Source: Luscinia megarhynchos (taxonomy: Eukaryota; Chordata; Aves; Passeriformes; Turdidae). From it: a stretch of 64,000 nt of DNA. The translations under genes and the position numbers were made by a program. Below are positions 12,201 through 22,315 of this stretch, piece after piece (position 1 is the stretch's first letter; each line of letters begins with the position of its first letter). The stretch lies in assembly GCA_034336665.1 (NCBI GenBank), contig CM067568.1, positions 14,479,983 through 14,543,982 of the forward strand. The letters run 5' to 3'. A model generated the notes under the pieces. It was not told where the DNA came from. It worked only from the letters and a program-made list of their open reading frames with translations, and did not search any database.

Positions 12201-15200
12201 TGCACAGGAATGCTGTCCATAGTAAGCTAAATAAACAGACTCATTGGAGGGAGACTGAAACAAAGAACAAAATAAGGCATATATACCTATTACCAGAACT
12301 AAAATTCCAAATAATTTTTTAAGTAGAAATTAAAAAATGGCTGTGGGACTGCAGCAGCAGCATACATAGGAAGGTTGCCTTAAGCCATACTGAGACCTTT
12401 ATATCATATTTTAAAGATTTTGCATTTAAGACTTCAGAGATGCTGAGTTCTTTTAAAGTCAGCCCAGTGCTGACATCTGAAATACTCTGGAATACGGTGA
12501 TAATTTAATTTGCTACTTTGCTTTTTGTCCATTACAAAAAGTTGCACTTTTAACCTGTTTTAATTTCTGTTAGTTTATCTCTATTTTGTCATAGGAGTTG
12601 GAGGGGGAAGAGGAGGGAGAAGAGGAGGAAGATGCAGAGAGTGATCCCAAGGTAAGGACTTTTGTGTGCTTAGTCATAAAACAGGTTATAGTCATGAGCA
12701 GTGTAGCTAAGGGCATGATAGTTTGTGAAAAGATCAATCAAAAAAACACCCTAGCTTCTAACTGCAATGCTTTCATTATCTTCAGCACTCCAATTGCTCT
12801 TAAAAGAGAAGTTAATGTTTCCACTAGTTGAGACAATGCAGTTTTTGACTTCCAGCATGCACTAAAACTGTGTGCCTTTGCTTCTTAATGGCATCTCTGT
12901 GTAATGCTGATATAGTTTTCCTTTAGAAAGATCATATTCAGATGTTCTTTGGCTGGACTTCAATATAGAATTAGTCTGACAAATCTCAACTAGCTTGTTT
13001 GTTTATTTTCTTTTCCTTAGAATTGTTCTTTATCGTTGTCCTGATGGCTGCAGGTTAGACTCTACATGTCTGTACTTGGTTAGAAATCAAAAAAAAAATC
13101 CTCAACTTTGAATTTTAAACTTTATGATACCTGACTTAAAATTCAGCCTTGAGGGTTAGTGTTCCTCCTGACAGGTATTTTTCAGTTCTTCAGTCATGGT
13201 AAATGCTTTTATTTAGTAAAGCTGGGACAGTGATGACAGACTTGTGTTCATGTAGTTCTTAAAACATCAGCTTTCAATTTTTTATAAAGACAGATGAAAA
13301 AGTGAAAGGCATGCAAAACTGCTTGATCTTTGGATAAAAGTTCTAACAGCAGCTTGACATGTCACTCTTCTGGTATAGTTTTATACATCATCATATCATT
13401 AGTAAATAGTTTTTGTCACTATCAAGTGTCAAATTTGTATTTCTTTAATGAAAAATTCTGTATAATAAAGTCTGTCTTGTACAAAGATCAATCAAACCAG
13501 GTTAGATTGGTAAAAATCAGTATTCTGACTGCTCTGCAGGATTCAGATGCAGTGGTATTCTGTAGTGGGAAAAAGTTGGACAGCTGGAAACAATGTTGAT
13601 TCTACATCAACATATGTTTGTGTGAAGTATCCTTCTAGAGGATTTGGTAGGGAAAATAAAGCCTGAAGTTATCTTGGAAGGTTATGGTTGTTGCCTCCTG
13701 TATTATTTTGTACATTTCACTTTTCATCCATGCTGACCGTTCCTTTCAATTTTTTCCCATTTAGGTGTAATATAAGTCTGTTATTCATTCATACATTTCT
13801 AGGTAAGGTGGAATTCCATTCATACCTAACTTCCAAGAGTCCCATTTGTAGTCATGCAATGTGATTTGTTTTCTAGGTTTTCTGTTTTGTTTTGTGGTTT
13901 TTTTTTTTCTTTGTATGGGAAAAAGAAGTGGGGGAATGGTGACTTCAGAGTTCAGGTTTTATTAGTAAAAAATAGCAAGAAATGGGTTTAGAGATGAGTG
14001 CCTTTAAATCGTATAATTAAAGTAGATTTTTCAGAATGACTTTGCCTTCCTGGCACACTTTCTGCTTTGCCTTTGTAGCAATCAAACTGTATTTCATATA
14101 CACATGATAAAAGATACTGAAACTTGTCAGACTTTATTTTTCCTTGCTTCTGGTTTGATGTTGCATCTCTTTACTGTTTCTAATGCACTTGCAAATTATT
14201 TCTTAAATATCTTCTCTGCTCTTCCTAAACTCTTGTAAGTCATCAGCTTACTTAGTACGCCTTTTCCAGCATCTTATTTATGCTGCCTGACAAAGGCAAG
14301 CAGTCACTCTTAGAAGCCTTTTCTTGATCTCCTATGATTCTGCACAGGTATTGTTCTTCTGCTCATCTGTCTCTTTATTTAAAAGAAGAAAGTTCCTTCT
14401 GTTGTATGCTGTCATCTTTCACCTTTCTTCCCATTCCTCACAAAGAACAATGCCTGCAACAGCCTCCATACTTCTTCCCCCCCACCCTGTATTTTAGGCT
14501 TGTGTCTTTTTATTTTAATTATTTAGAAGAAGCTGTAATACTTTCAGCTCATTCCCTCTGCATAGATAATGCCCTTTCTTGCTTTTGTTAAACTCAAAAT
14601 GGAGCTGTGCTTTTGTGTTGGTTTTTGGTGCCTCATGCACTGGTGGTTCACCTGCAGTAGTAGAACATCTGTTTGTCACAGTGGCTTTTGTGTTATCCTG
14701 CTGCAGTCTGTTACACAACTGTGTTCCCTTCCTACAGTTAAAAATGTCAGCCACTGACTCATTTTTTCAAGTCAACTTGGAATTTTTTTTCACACTGATA
14801 CCCCAATCCTGTCCTGTTTTCCATTCTTTCTCCTGCTCTTTTCTCCTCCTCTTTTTCCCTGTTACTTGCCTTTCTTTGCCTTCCAGTTCCCACCCCCTGC
14901 TTTTCTTATCTAGAATAGCTCTCTTTTTCATGTACACAAGAATAATTGGTCTGTTTTCCTTTCAAATCCAGTTTCTCCTTTTCAGTCATTTCCATATTAC
15001 CTCCTTTATTGTTGTAGTACATTTGCTGCATGTCAACACTTTCTGCTTTGTAAACTTTTCCTCCTTCCTTCCTGTGAGTTTTAAGTACATTTGAGTTGTT
15101 CAGATACAGCCAGATCATTATCATCTCTTACACAAAGCACTTTTGCCATATTACGTTGTGGCTTTGGAAGACTGAGCAGTCAGATGATTGAAAGTAGCTT

Positions 15201-18200
15201 CAGAAGTTGTTACAAAACTGGATAATGTAGCTGGTTTTGTCTAGTGTATTTTTCTGTGTGCTTGCATGTCCCATTCTTTAACTGCCTTTATTTCACTATG
15301 CTGAGGCTGTGCTTGAATTGAGAAGTAGCTGACAGGGAATGCAGAGTGCCAGTTTGAATCATGAGCAAAAGAGCTGCTGTGTGTGAGAGTGCATGGGCTT
15401 CAAGATCCTGTGTCTTCTGAGTTCCAGTGGCAGGACCTGTCAGCAGCAAATTCATTTCTAGAACCAGTTGTGCAAGGAGGCAGTTTGGGTTAGGGTTGCT
15501 TACTTAACTCCAGCTAGCTCTGGGTTTACATTCAGATATCCTTGCCTTTTCTCATTCAGTGACAGAATAGGAAATAAAGATAAGATTCAACTTTAGATCC
15601 TGTAATTGGGCTATTCCACTGAAGATATTTCAGAAAGACTTTCTACCTTCTCCACTGGAAAGGACATAAGATGTAATATCTGCTGCCTGCTGTGATACTG
15701 CTGTTGGCAGCAGAGTTCTTGGGGAGTCAGATGAGATCTTGATGATCTGTCTGTTCCTGCACGGCTACCTTAGCAGATGGGAAGCTTCCCAAAAAGTGAA
15801 TTGGGAAAGTAAAGAGATAAAGACTTGATTGCTGTTTGAATCACCTAGGAACGTATCTTGCCTAGTGTGTTTAAACACTGAAGACTAACAGAAATTCAGT
15901 GTTTCATTCAGGACCTTTTTGAAAAAACAAAAATGCTAAAATAAGTGGAAATTTTGGGCTTATGTCCCCATCTTCTAGGCTGGATGGGCAGATGTGGGGT
16001 TTATTTTTAAGTTAAGATGTCATTCCCCTTATCTTTGCCAGTTCAAGTTTCTCTGGCATTTGTTGCCGGCCAATGCACTTCACTACCTTTCGAAGATATC
16101 ATGGGAAGTTAATTTAGGGAGATGGAGCATGAAGGGAAACCTTGCCAGGATGGGGTGATAAATGGCACAGGGGCTAAGGCAGATCAGCAGTAGTGGTTGG
16201 CTGACCCAGTGTCAGCAAGTCTGGGCTCTGCAGGAAGAGCAGGCTCAGGCTTTAAAGCCCAGCCTGAGGGAGTGTGGATGTCAGCTCTCCATCAGGAGCC
16301 AGTGAAGGCCAGAGATGAGTTTCAATGTGCATGTGCCTGCTGGAGCAGCTGTAACTGGAAGGGAATTGTGGTCTCTTTGTGCTGGTGTTCTCTGGGATTA
16401 GGCTGTGAGATGCTTTGCATGAGGCTGAGAGTAGCTGAAGGCAGTGTGGAGCTCCCACGCTGGCTTCCTCAGCAAGGGCAGTGCTGTGCTAAAGTGGTGG
16501 GAGAACACAGATTATGTTGGAGTCTGGATCTGAAATAGTGCCTTGACGCTTAGGGCCTGCTTAAACATTTTGTATATATGGCCAACACGGATACACCCTT
16601 GAGTGTAACATAAAAATAGCAATATTTGTCTCAAAATCCTCCAACAGCTGACTCAGATCCGGTAACCCCTCAAACTGTGTTTGTTGTTTTTTTTGTCTGA
16701 GAGCAGTAATCAACACTGAAAGGTCCTTTAAAAAGAACTTTGTGATCTCTGTGACTCAGTTTTTACAGGATAAACAGTTACATGCAGTAAATATGATTTA
16801 AGTGTTGACAGAAATAAGGAAAAGGTAATGAGGTTTATTAGAAAATAAAACAAGTGTTTTGGTTGATCGTTAAAATTTGGCGGAAATTATTGCAGTGGTC
16901 AAGTTAGTTGTGTCTTGATCTAAATATAACAGGTGACTAGGAAGGAAGGAGGGAGATGGAAAGATTTCTTAAAGTACATTTTAAATAGCAAGTTTGTTAT
17001 TTTATCATGGCTCTTATCCAGAATGCAAAGAGGAGAGGAAGTGAGGCTGCATGCACACCATGTTCAAATACCAAGCAGTTAAAAGAAGAATACAAACCTT
17101 TAGAAAACTTTAGATAAAAACGCTGCTGGTTTTTGCCCGCACCTCAAAAAAAGGAATGGCATGCAATGCACTACCAGTGGCAGTTAAATTTTAATTTAAG
17201 AGCAAGAATGTTAATTTTGTGTTCTGTGTGAACATGTCCCTTTTTCTGTATTTAGTCCCCAATCAATGCAGTTTAATTCACATCAGTGTTATTTGAAACG
17301 AGAGAGAGCAAAGTTAAAGTTAGCCAGATGTGCTGGGTGAGGAATACCACAAGGAGGAAGTCTGAAAGGTCTCTGACACATCTGTGCATTTGGCTCTAAT
17401 GCTGAATTGCAGTGGGAATGATAGTGACCACTCTGACTGTAAAGACAGTTTTGGTGAGGAACAGAACAGCAGCCTGAATTTAGTGCAGATTATCAAGGGC
17501 AATACTTCATGATAAGGAAGTTTAAACTAGTTGCACTTACTCGTCTTCGCTAGATGCAAAAGACTTTATTGTCTTAGCTCTTGGTTACTTGATGTATACT
17601 GAACTTGGCATGGATACATTCTTTTATAACATAAACCTCTTCTTTAGGATAGTAAATAAGAAACATTTTACTCTGCATCAGTGATATTCAGGGTGTTGTG
17701 TTTTATACCTGTATTTTTCTTTACTAGACTGCAGCAGGTTTCTGTGACTGCTGCTTGTGTAATAAAGTATATTAAGAATGATAAGGGAAGAAGCAAAGTG
17801 GAAATTCACTGAATAAATTCTCCTGCTTTCTAACAATGTTGTTTTACAATGGAAAGAAACCAAGAAGTGCAGTGTAAACCTGAAGTTCTTAGCTGTTTGA
17901 GTGCTTGTTCTCATTCCCAAATGCACTTCCTTTTGCCAAAGGGGAAGTTGTTTAACTACCTAATGAAGGTGTTTCTACTTTTACATATTCAGATTAACAT
18001 ACGGACTTCTTGCCCGGTGTTAAAATGTTGAATTGTTACCTGCTGGTGATGCAGAACCTAGAAGAAATCAACACATTAATTACATTTTTATCACCTTAGC
18101 AGAAAGGGCAAGGCTCCTAAGGAAAAACTCAGACGTGCTGCAGAATAAGCAGCCTGCCTTCCTCTCTCCTCAGAGCTGGAGGAGGTGGCAGTTTATTGTT

Positions 18201-18592
18201 AAAATTGTTTAATAGGCTGGAAGTCAAATAGAGCCTCTGGTTGAGGGGAGTAGGTGGTGATTTGCTTTCTTACTTGTGTGAGCCTTGGCCTGCAGGATGC
18301 AGTGTTAACAGCACAGAAATAGATAAATTACGGGGTACCAAGCAGCTGGGGGCAAGGGGAAACCCAATAAATGTGGTGACTCTGTTGGACCTTTATGATG
18401 TAGCTTGAGTTTACATGTAGCATTTTTGTTACATGCTAGCAATACCTATTTAATTCAGAACTACATAGCCAGTTTCTCTGTATTTGTTGAAGTGTTTTCT
18501 TTTATGCCAATTTGATTTTTAACTGTTTATTTTCTCTTTTTCACTTTATGCAGAAAGAGTCCAGCCAACCTGCTGAATGCAAACAACAGTAA
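134..18592 (+). CDS. NAP1L4: Nucleosome assembly protein 1-like 4 (partial, 5' exons outside window)
   Basis: Histone chaperone of the NAP1 family, which binds H2A-H2B and linker histones and shuttles between cytoplasm and nucleus. Eleven coding exons join in frame: 134-275, 376-462, 1970-2089, 2654-2725, 6394-6533, 8396-8541, 10346-10368, 10947-11066, 11362-11391, 12595-12651 and 18554-18592. Together they give 324 residues plus a stop, starting near human residue 60. Recognisable stretches are the dimerisation helix (KCAHIEAKFYEEVHDLERKY), the earmuff-domain core (WFTIFRNVDMLSELVQEYDE), a basic NLS-like patch (KKKQKHKGRGTVR), the FFRERIVPRAVLYFTGEA block, an acidic tail rich in E and D, and a C-terminal AECKQQ. 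Sequence, exon phases and the downstream PHLDA2 neighbour favour NAP1L4 over the paralogue NAP1L1. The start codon and first exons are not in the window. A stop-containing cassette exon may give a second C-terminus. Confidence 0.95.
376..462 (+). CDS. NAP1L4: NAP1L4 coding exon (RREF...DAESEWHSENEDEEKL)
   Basis: An 87-nt, phase 0 to phase 0 exon between a T-rich tract ending ACAG and the donor GTGAGT. It encodes the EPTDAESEWHSENEDEE segment, which is typical of NAP1L4. Confidence 0.95.
662..789 (+). ncRNA. SNORA54: H/ACA-type snoRNA, SNORA54-like, copy 1
   Basis: Lies in the intron after the second exon of the window. The 5' hairpin is closed by GCACTG (664-669) paired with CAGTGC (714-719). 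AACC/GGTT and AGCA/TGCT pair inside it, flanking a two-sided pocket. A box H, AGATAA, is at 734-739. ACA at 784-786 is followed by three bases, as expected for the 3' end. Total length of about 126 nt fits the family. Human SNORA54 is an H/ACA snoRNA hosted by NAP1L4, which supports the name. I could not align base by base to it. The 3' hairpin does not fold convincingly by eye. Confidence 0.72.
1970..2089 (+). CDS. NAP1L4: NAP1L4 coding exon (GIPDFWFTIFRNVDMLSELVQ)
   Basis: A 120-nt exon of 40 codons, preceded by TTTCCCAG and followed by GTAAGT. It carries the strongly conserved KGIPDFWFTIFRNVDMLSEL block at the start of the globular NAP domain. Confidence 0.96.
2654..2725 (+). CDS. NAP1L4: NAP1L4 coding exon (EYDEPILKHLQDIKVKFSEP)
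   Basis: A 72-nt exon of 24 codons between TTTCTGCTTAG and GTGAGT. It continues the NAP domain with EYDEPILKHLQDIKVKF and ends at GQPM. Confidence 0.96.
2726..6393 (+). other. NAP1L4 intron of 3.7 kb
   Basis: AT-rich intron holding snoRNA copy 2. It also holds a poly-T run around 4537-4556. I see no coding exon or recognisable transposable element in the rest. Confidence 0.8.
3902..4022 (+). ncRNA. SNORA54: H/ACA-type snoRNA, SNORA54-like, copy 2
   Basis: Second copy, in the 3.7-kb intron after the fourth exon. It aligns with copy 1 almost end to end, including the pocket bases and the TAGGTTCCATTCCAGTGCTA stretch. The 5' stem GCACTG/CAGTGC (3904-3909 and 3954-3959) and the inner AACC/GGTT pairing are kept. 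ACA is at 4017-4019, three bases before the inferred end. The hinge at the position matching copy 1 reads ATAATG, one base off the ANANNA consensus. An alternative ACATTA lies at 3961-3966. It could be a working paralogue or a decaying one. Confidence 0.7.
6394..6533 (+). CDS. NAP1L4: NAP1L4 coding exon (SFSLEFHFGPNDYFSNSVLTK)
   Basis: A 140-nt exon after CTTCCAG, ending in GG before GTAAGG. The split glycine codon of DCEGC is completed by the next exon. It encodes LEFHFGPNDYFSNSVLTKTY and the KMKSEPDKTDPFSFEGPE segment. Confidence 0.96.
8396..8541 (+). CDS. NAP1L4: NAP1L4 coding exon (basic NLS-like patch)
   Basis: A 146-nt exon after TCTCTAG, with donor GTAAGT. It encodes CTIDWKKGKNVTVKTIKKKQ, then KHKGRGTVRTITKQVPNDSF and FNFFSPIK. 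The lysine-rich run matches the nuclear-localisation region described for NAP1 proteins. It ends on the first base of a split valine codon. Confidence 0.96.
9088..9400 (+). mobile_element. CR1 LINE 3'-end fragment (degraded)
   Basis: Contains landmarks of the avian CR1 3' end in order: an AAGGGCATGTAGTGACAGGA-type stretch, TTAGATATTAGGAAGAAATT, GTGTTCAAGGCCAGACTGGA, and a terminal TTTAAGGTCCCTTCCAGCCT. It sits in sense orientation in a NAP1L4 intron, is 5'-truncated as most CR1 copies are, and has many differences from a typical element. The open frame across it is not coding for the host. Confidence 0.9.
10346..10368 (+). CDS. NAP1L4: NAP1L4 23-nt microexon (SGDGESL)
   Basis: A microexon between TTTTTGCAG and GTAAGT. 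It joins a G from the previous exon to give VSGDGESL and continues in frame into DEDSEFTLAADFEIG. Length 23 is not a multiple of three, so skipping it would break the frame. Without it the conserved SGDGESL linker would be missing. Confidence 0.92.
10947..11066 (+). CDS. NAP1L4: NAP1L4 coding exon (FEIGHFFRERIVPRAVLYFTG)
   Basis: A 120-nt exon of 40 codons after TCTTACAG, with donor GTATGT. It carries DEDSEFTLAADFEIGHFFRE, then RIVPRAVLYFTGEAIEDDDN, a hallmark of the NAP family. Confidence 0.97.
11362..11391 (+). CDS. NAP1L4: NAP1L4 30-nt acidic exon (FEDDEEGEEE)
   Basis: A ten-codon exon between TTTTTCAG and GTGAGA. It encodes the start of the acidic C-terminal tail that contacts histones. 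Confidence 0.93.
12595..12651 (+). CDS. NAP1L4: NAP1L4 acidic-tail exon (ELEGEEEGEEEEDAESDPK)
   Basis: A 57-nt exon after GTCATAG, with donor GTAAGG. It ends at codon phase 0 on AAG (Lys). It can therefore join either the terminal exon at 18554 or the cassette exon at 13765. Confidence 0.95.
12652..18553 (+). other. NAP1L4 last intron, 5.9 kb
   Basis: Largest NAP1L4 intron in the window. Apart from the candidate cassette exon at 13765-13802, I see no coding homology. The long open frames around 14.3-15.1 kb are T-rich low-complexity translations. A possible ATTAAA lies around 14017. Confidence 0.75.
13765..13802 (+). CDS. NAP1L4: Candidate NAP1L4 stop-containing cassette exon (gives C-terminus PKV)
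   Basis: A 38-nt candidate exon. The acceptor is a good pyrimidine tract ending TTTAG, followed directly by GTG TAA. The donor GTAAGG starts at 13803. Spliced after the phase-0 exon ending at 12651, it reads PK-V-stop. The widely annotated 375-residue human NAP1L4 isoform also ends PKV, to my recollection. The stop (13768-13770) lies 32 nt before the exon end, inside the 50-55 nt limit that usually avoids nonsense-mediated decay. No transcript evidence was available. Confidence 0.7.
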
Positions 18593-19835
18593 TAAGGAAA
18601 TACCACTTGGAAGTGATATTTGAACAACTTGTAACAAATAGTTGGATACCTGGCCTGCAGTTCAGGATATTCTATCGCTGCAGCACAATCTTATTAACAA
18701 TGCTTAAAATTAATTTGTTTTAAAATGCATGATTTTCACTAACTTTATTGCTTAACATGTACAGTGGCAACTTCAATGCATTTGGGAAATATGAGGTTTA
18801 AATAAAGCACACTCTACAGCCGTTGGTACACTGTAGCTAAGTATGTCAATAGGCCTTTAGAGCCTTCTGCCCTATGCATAGGGGAATAGTCCAGACTACC
18901 ATGTGAGGATTATCCATTTTCTTGCTCAACATTGAAAATTGTGGAATAGCAATGTGCTGAGAAGCTAAAGTAAATGGATTACATGTATGGTAGCTGAAAC
19001 AGATAGAGCAATATGACTTTTTTGCTAGTTCCCTCCCCCCTTTTTCTAATGTTTCTCGCAATCTACAAATTGAACTAGTGCTTGAGCAGTTTTAAATGTC
19101 ATATTTATTATCTCAGTACAACCAGTTGAGTTGAAGTAATTTTACTTCATTGAAGAGGGTGTCATATTTGAGACTTAGTTGTTCATCTTACTATTTATTT
19201 ATTCATGTTTGTAAGTACTTTGACAGAATTAGTGCTTTCTAATAGTTTTTAATATACTTGAAAAATCTTCTTTTGCATATAATATGGACACTTGTAAAAC
19301 AAGTAATTCAAAGTGGTCTCAATGTAGTAGTCTAGACAGAAGAAGCAAACTCACATCAAAATGACAACTCTTCTGGATGAAGATCAAAATGCAAAGGCCA
19401 AACCGTTGCTGTTGGTGAAAGTGGGTTGCAGCCAAAGAACCAGACAATTTCCAGTAGTCTTACTGCTTAGTGTCCAGCATGAAAGGACCTTTCACTATGA
19501 ACACAGAAATTTATCAAAATGAATCAGTTCAATAAATCTAAAGTTTGGGTGTCTTACTTGCAACACTGAAATTATTCCATTCCACAGTTGGTTTTCTTTA
19601 AAGTTCTGAAGTCTTCAAAACTACCTTTTGTTGTTGTGTGGCACTTAAGGTACACGTTTCTAGTTTCAGCATCCATTACCAACCTCTGGCAGCAGTTGAA
19701 TAGCAGCTGTATCAACACTGTGACCAGGCATGTAGAGTGCTCCAGCCTTACCTTACACATTTGTAACTTAATACGGTGTTTTCAATTTGTACAGAATAGA
19801 TAGAATATTCTATTAAAGTTGTGAAACATGACTGG
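18554..19835 (+). CDS. NAP1L4: NAP1L4 terminal exon (KESSQPAECKQQ, stop, 3'UTR)
   Basis: Follows TTTATGCAG. Twelve codons end in ECKQQ and a TAA stop at 18590-18592, so the coding part is 18554-18592. The last four residues CKQQ match the CaaX-like end shared by NAP1L1 and plant NAP1. The remaining roughly 1.2 kb is AT-rich 3'UTR with three candidate poly(A) signals. The outer limit is inferred from the last signal. Confidence 0.9.
18801..18806 (+). terminator. Proximal poly(A) signal of NAP1L4 (AATAAA)
   Basis: Canonical hexamer about 210 nt after the stop codon, followed by GU-containing sequence. It would give a short 3'UTR. Confidence 0.6.
19531..19536 (+). terminator. Middle poly(A) signal of NAP1L4 (AATAAA)
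   Basis: Second canonical hexamer in the long 3'UTR, about 940 nt after the stop. Confidence 0.5.
19812..19817 (+). terminator. Distal poly(A) signal of NAP1L4 (ATTAAA)
   Basis: Common variant hexamer followed within 25 nt by a GU-rich element (CTGGTGGTGCCTGTCTGG). It sits just before the composition changes, so it is the likely main 3' end. Confidence 0.6.
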
Positions 19836-19839
19836 TGGT

Positions 19840-22057
19840 GCCTGTCTGGTCCCTAATGCTTCCTAGGAGAAATGAGCATCCTGTTGTGAATGGTGGAGTG
19901 TTACACACAGCACCTTCCAGCTGTTTGGCCATAGCTCCTGGCTCAACATCTGCCTTTGCCAAAAGCCAAAACAGGAGCCCTTGTAAATATAGCAGTGTAC
20001 ATTTCTTTGATGTAAATCAGAACAAACTTGCTCAATTTGCAAGCAAACAGGCTGGAATCTTTTGTAGGAGTTGGGGTTTTTAGGGAGGCTGCATCATTAC
20101 AAGATTCCACATGATCTGTGTACTTTGGTCATGGACTGAATGAGGTGCTGGGGGCCAAACTGGTTTATGAATACTGAGGTACTCCCACATCTGACCTTGC
20201 AGTCAGAAAATGTTAACACTAATGCTCAGGTGCCAAAGTATTAAAGCAGGAATGAGGAAAAGACTTGAAGAGGGATAGGTTCTGGGCTTTTATTTGAAAA
20301 AACTAGATTTTGTAACCAAGTCTGACTGCAGTGCACTCTGGCAGGCGTGGAGAGAGCAGTGTGAAGGCATTTCTGACACGGACAGGAATAACGAATGGAG
20401 CTTGCCCTTGTGTAGACTGGCTCAGCACAGTGCCAGGGCCAGCAAATAGAGATTTAACCTGGTTTGTTTATCTTTGTATTGGGAGAAACTGGAATAATAG
20501 TTCCCCATCCTAAAAAGCAGTACTTTCCACTATATGGTTAAACGGGAGTGCTGCTACCTGGAGATAAACATCTGCAAATTAGCACACCAAAGTAATTTAT
20601 GTGCATGAATCCTGAAAGGCTGACTTTAATTTTGAGAAAACGGGAAATTCCAGAACATGTGGAGCAAATGTGCCAGCATCTCAGGAGCCAAATGAGCTGG
20701 GTGGTAATGAAGCTGCCTAGCAAGATGTTCATCCTAAGGAAAGCGATGGGAAAGCTGAGCTGGGATTCGTTCAAGCAGAGTTAATGCCAGTTGACACAGC
20801 CTAATAGAAAACAGATCTTGTCAAGACCCAGCCGTGCTCTTTCCATTGCAGATCTCACTGATAACAGCAGAGATGAGCAGTTCTTAGACTTCTCTGTTTT
20901 CACTTGCAGACTTTGTCTACAGGAAACAAACTGGTACCTGTACAGCTCATTCCTCTAACAGTATGAAGTGATGAGGTGGTGGTCAGAATGTCATAGATAA
21001 ATCCAGGCTGGACGGAGTGTGGGTGTGCAAAAACCCACAAGTTATTGTTCAAATGAAATTAAAAAAAAAAAAAAATTGGTATGTTTTGAAGACTGGGCCT
21101 TGAGACAAATAAATTAATGCCCTATGTAAAGCTAGTGAGAATTTTTTAAAATGGTGAGAACAGTCAGTGTATCCATGCCCGATTGCCATCTCAGCACCTT
21201 GATAAAAACCCTGAAGTTTTGTCTGTGGGAACACACCTTGGTCATGCAGCCTTCATGTTGGTGGCTTCTCCTTTGAGGGAAGGAAAAACTCCAGTTCTGT
21301 GCCTGAAAGTTGAAGCAACTGGAAGTAGTCCAAGAGAAATTCATCTGGCGTGTCACCTGCCCGGGATACAGCGTGATTAACAGCCTGTCAGTGCCTGGGT
21401 TGTCTAGGAAGAGAGCCTTGGAGGTACTGCCCTGCTGCCCTATCTGATACAGGAACAAATGGTGAATGCTCTGCTGCCAGCTGAAACTCGGGGACAGCCT
21501 GTGGTTTCTCAGGAGTGCAGCACAGCATCAGCATACCTTCCTGGAAATTTGGCATTTGGGATAACAGCTTTCGGTTCAATTTCAGTATGTTCAGTTATTT
21601 GGGGTTTGCTATTTGGTCAGGATCTGTGGTACCTGGAAAAATGAAGATGGTCTCTGTGTGTTTCCACTCTCCTCATTAAACGAGCTTTTCCTGTTTAAAA
21701 TAAAGGAGACTGGTAATAGATTCACGCTCAGTTAAATGCTGCCTTGCCGGCAGTTCCTCAAGCAAATGAGGTCTCTGGGAAGCCAGCTCAGCACAGCGCA
21801 GGCCGGAGGAGCCCCACGCTGCCCAGGGACACGTAAGAAGAGGTCAGACTAGTTCAGCACGAGGAAATGGCTCGCTCCCTGCGAGCTCAGCGATGCAGGG
21901 CTGACTTCAAGATGTGAGACATGGCCTGGCTGCCTGACGTTGCATTGAGGTAGCACCATCTCATGAACTTGTGCTTGAAATGTGCACCTGCTGAAGCTCC
22001 TGCTGGAAACAATTTTAGCTCAGGGAACATCCTTTCCAGTCGAGCTGATAAACACTC
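19840..22057. other. Intergenic, no gene seen
   Basis: Region just after NAP1L4. Open frames are short and unlike known proteins. It holds a poly-A run near 21060-21074 and is otherwise unremarkable. Confidence 0.7.
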
Positions 22058-22315
22058 AGGACAAGGGGGCTTCAAACTGAAAGACAACAGATTTAGATTA
22101 GATATTAGGAAGAAATTCTTTATTATGAGGGTGGTGTGGCACTAGCACAGGTTGCCCAGAGAAATTGTGGATGTCCCATCCCTATCAGGATGACCAGGTT
22201 GGATGGGGCTCTGAGTAACCTGATCTGGTGAAAGGTGCCCCTGCTCAAAGCAAGGGGGGTTGGAACTAAATGATCTTTAAGGTCCCTTCCCACCCGTACA
22301 ATACTGAGTCTATGA
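22058..22315 (+). mobile_element. CR1 LINE 3'-end fragment
   Basis: Better preserved than the copy at 9.1 kb. It shows GGCTTCAAACTGAAAGACAA, TTAGATTAGATATTAGGAAG, AGGTTGCCCAGAGAAATTGT, GGTTGGATGGGGCTCTGAGT, ATGATCTTTAAGGTCCCTTC, and a terminal sequence resembling the CR1 3' repeat (ATACTGAGTCTATGA). It is 5'-truncated and intergenic. Confidence 0.93.

Noticed and set aside
14579..15094. 171-residue open frame within the last NAP1L4 intron
   Set aside because: Composition is dominated by F, L and S from T-rich low-complexity DNA. It has no known homologue and lies in sense-strand intron.
15485..15500. GGGTTAGGGTT telomere-like sequence
   Set aside because: Only about two units, well within chance, so not an interstitial telomere array.
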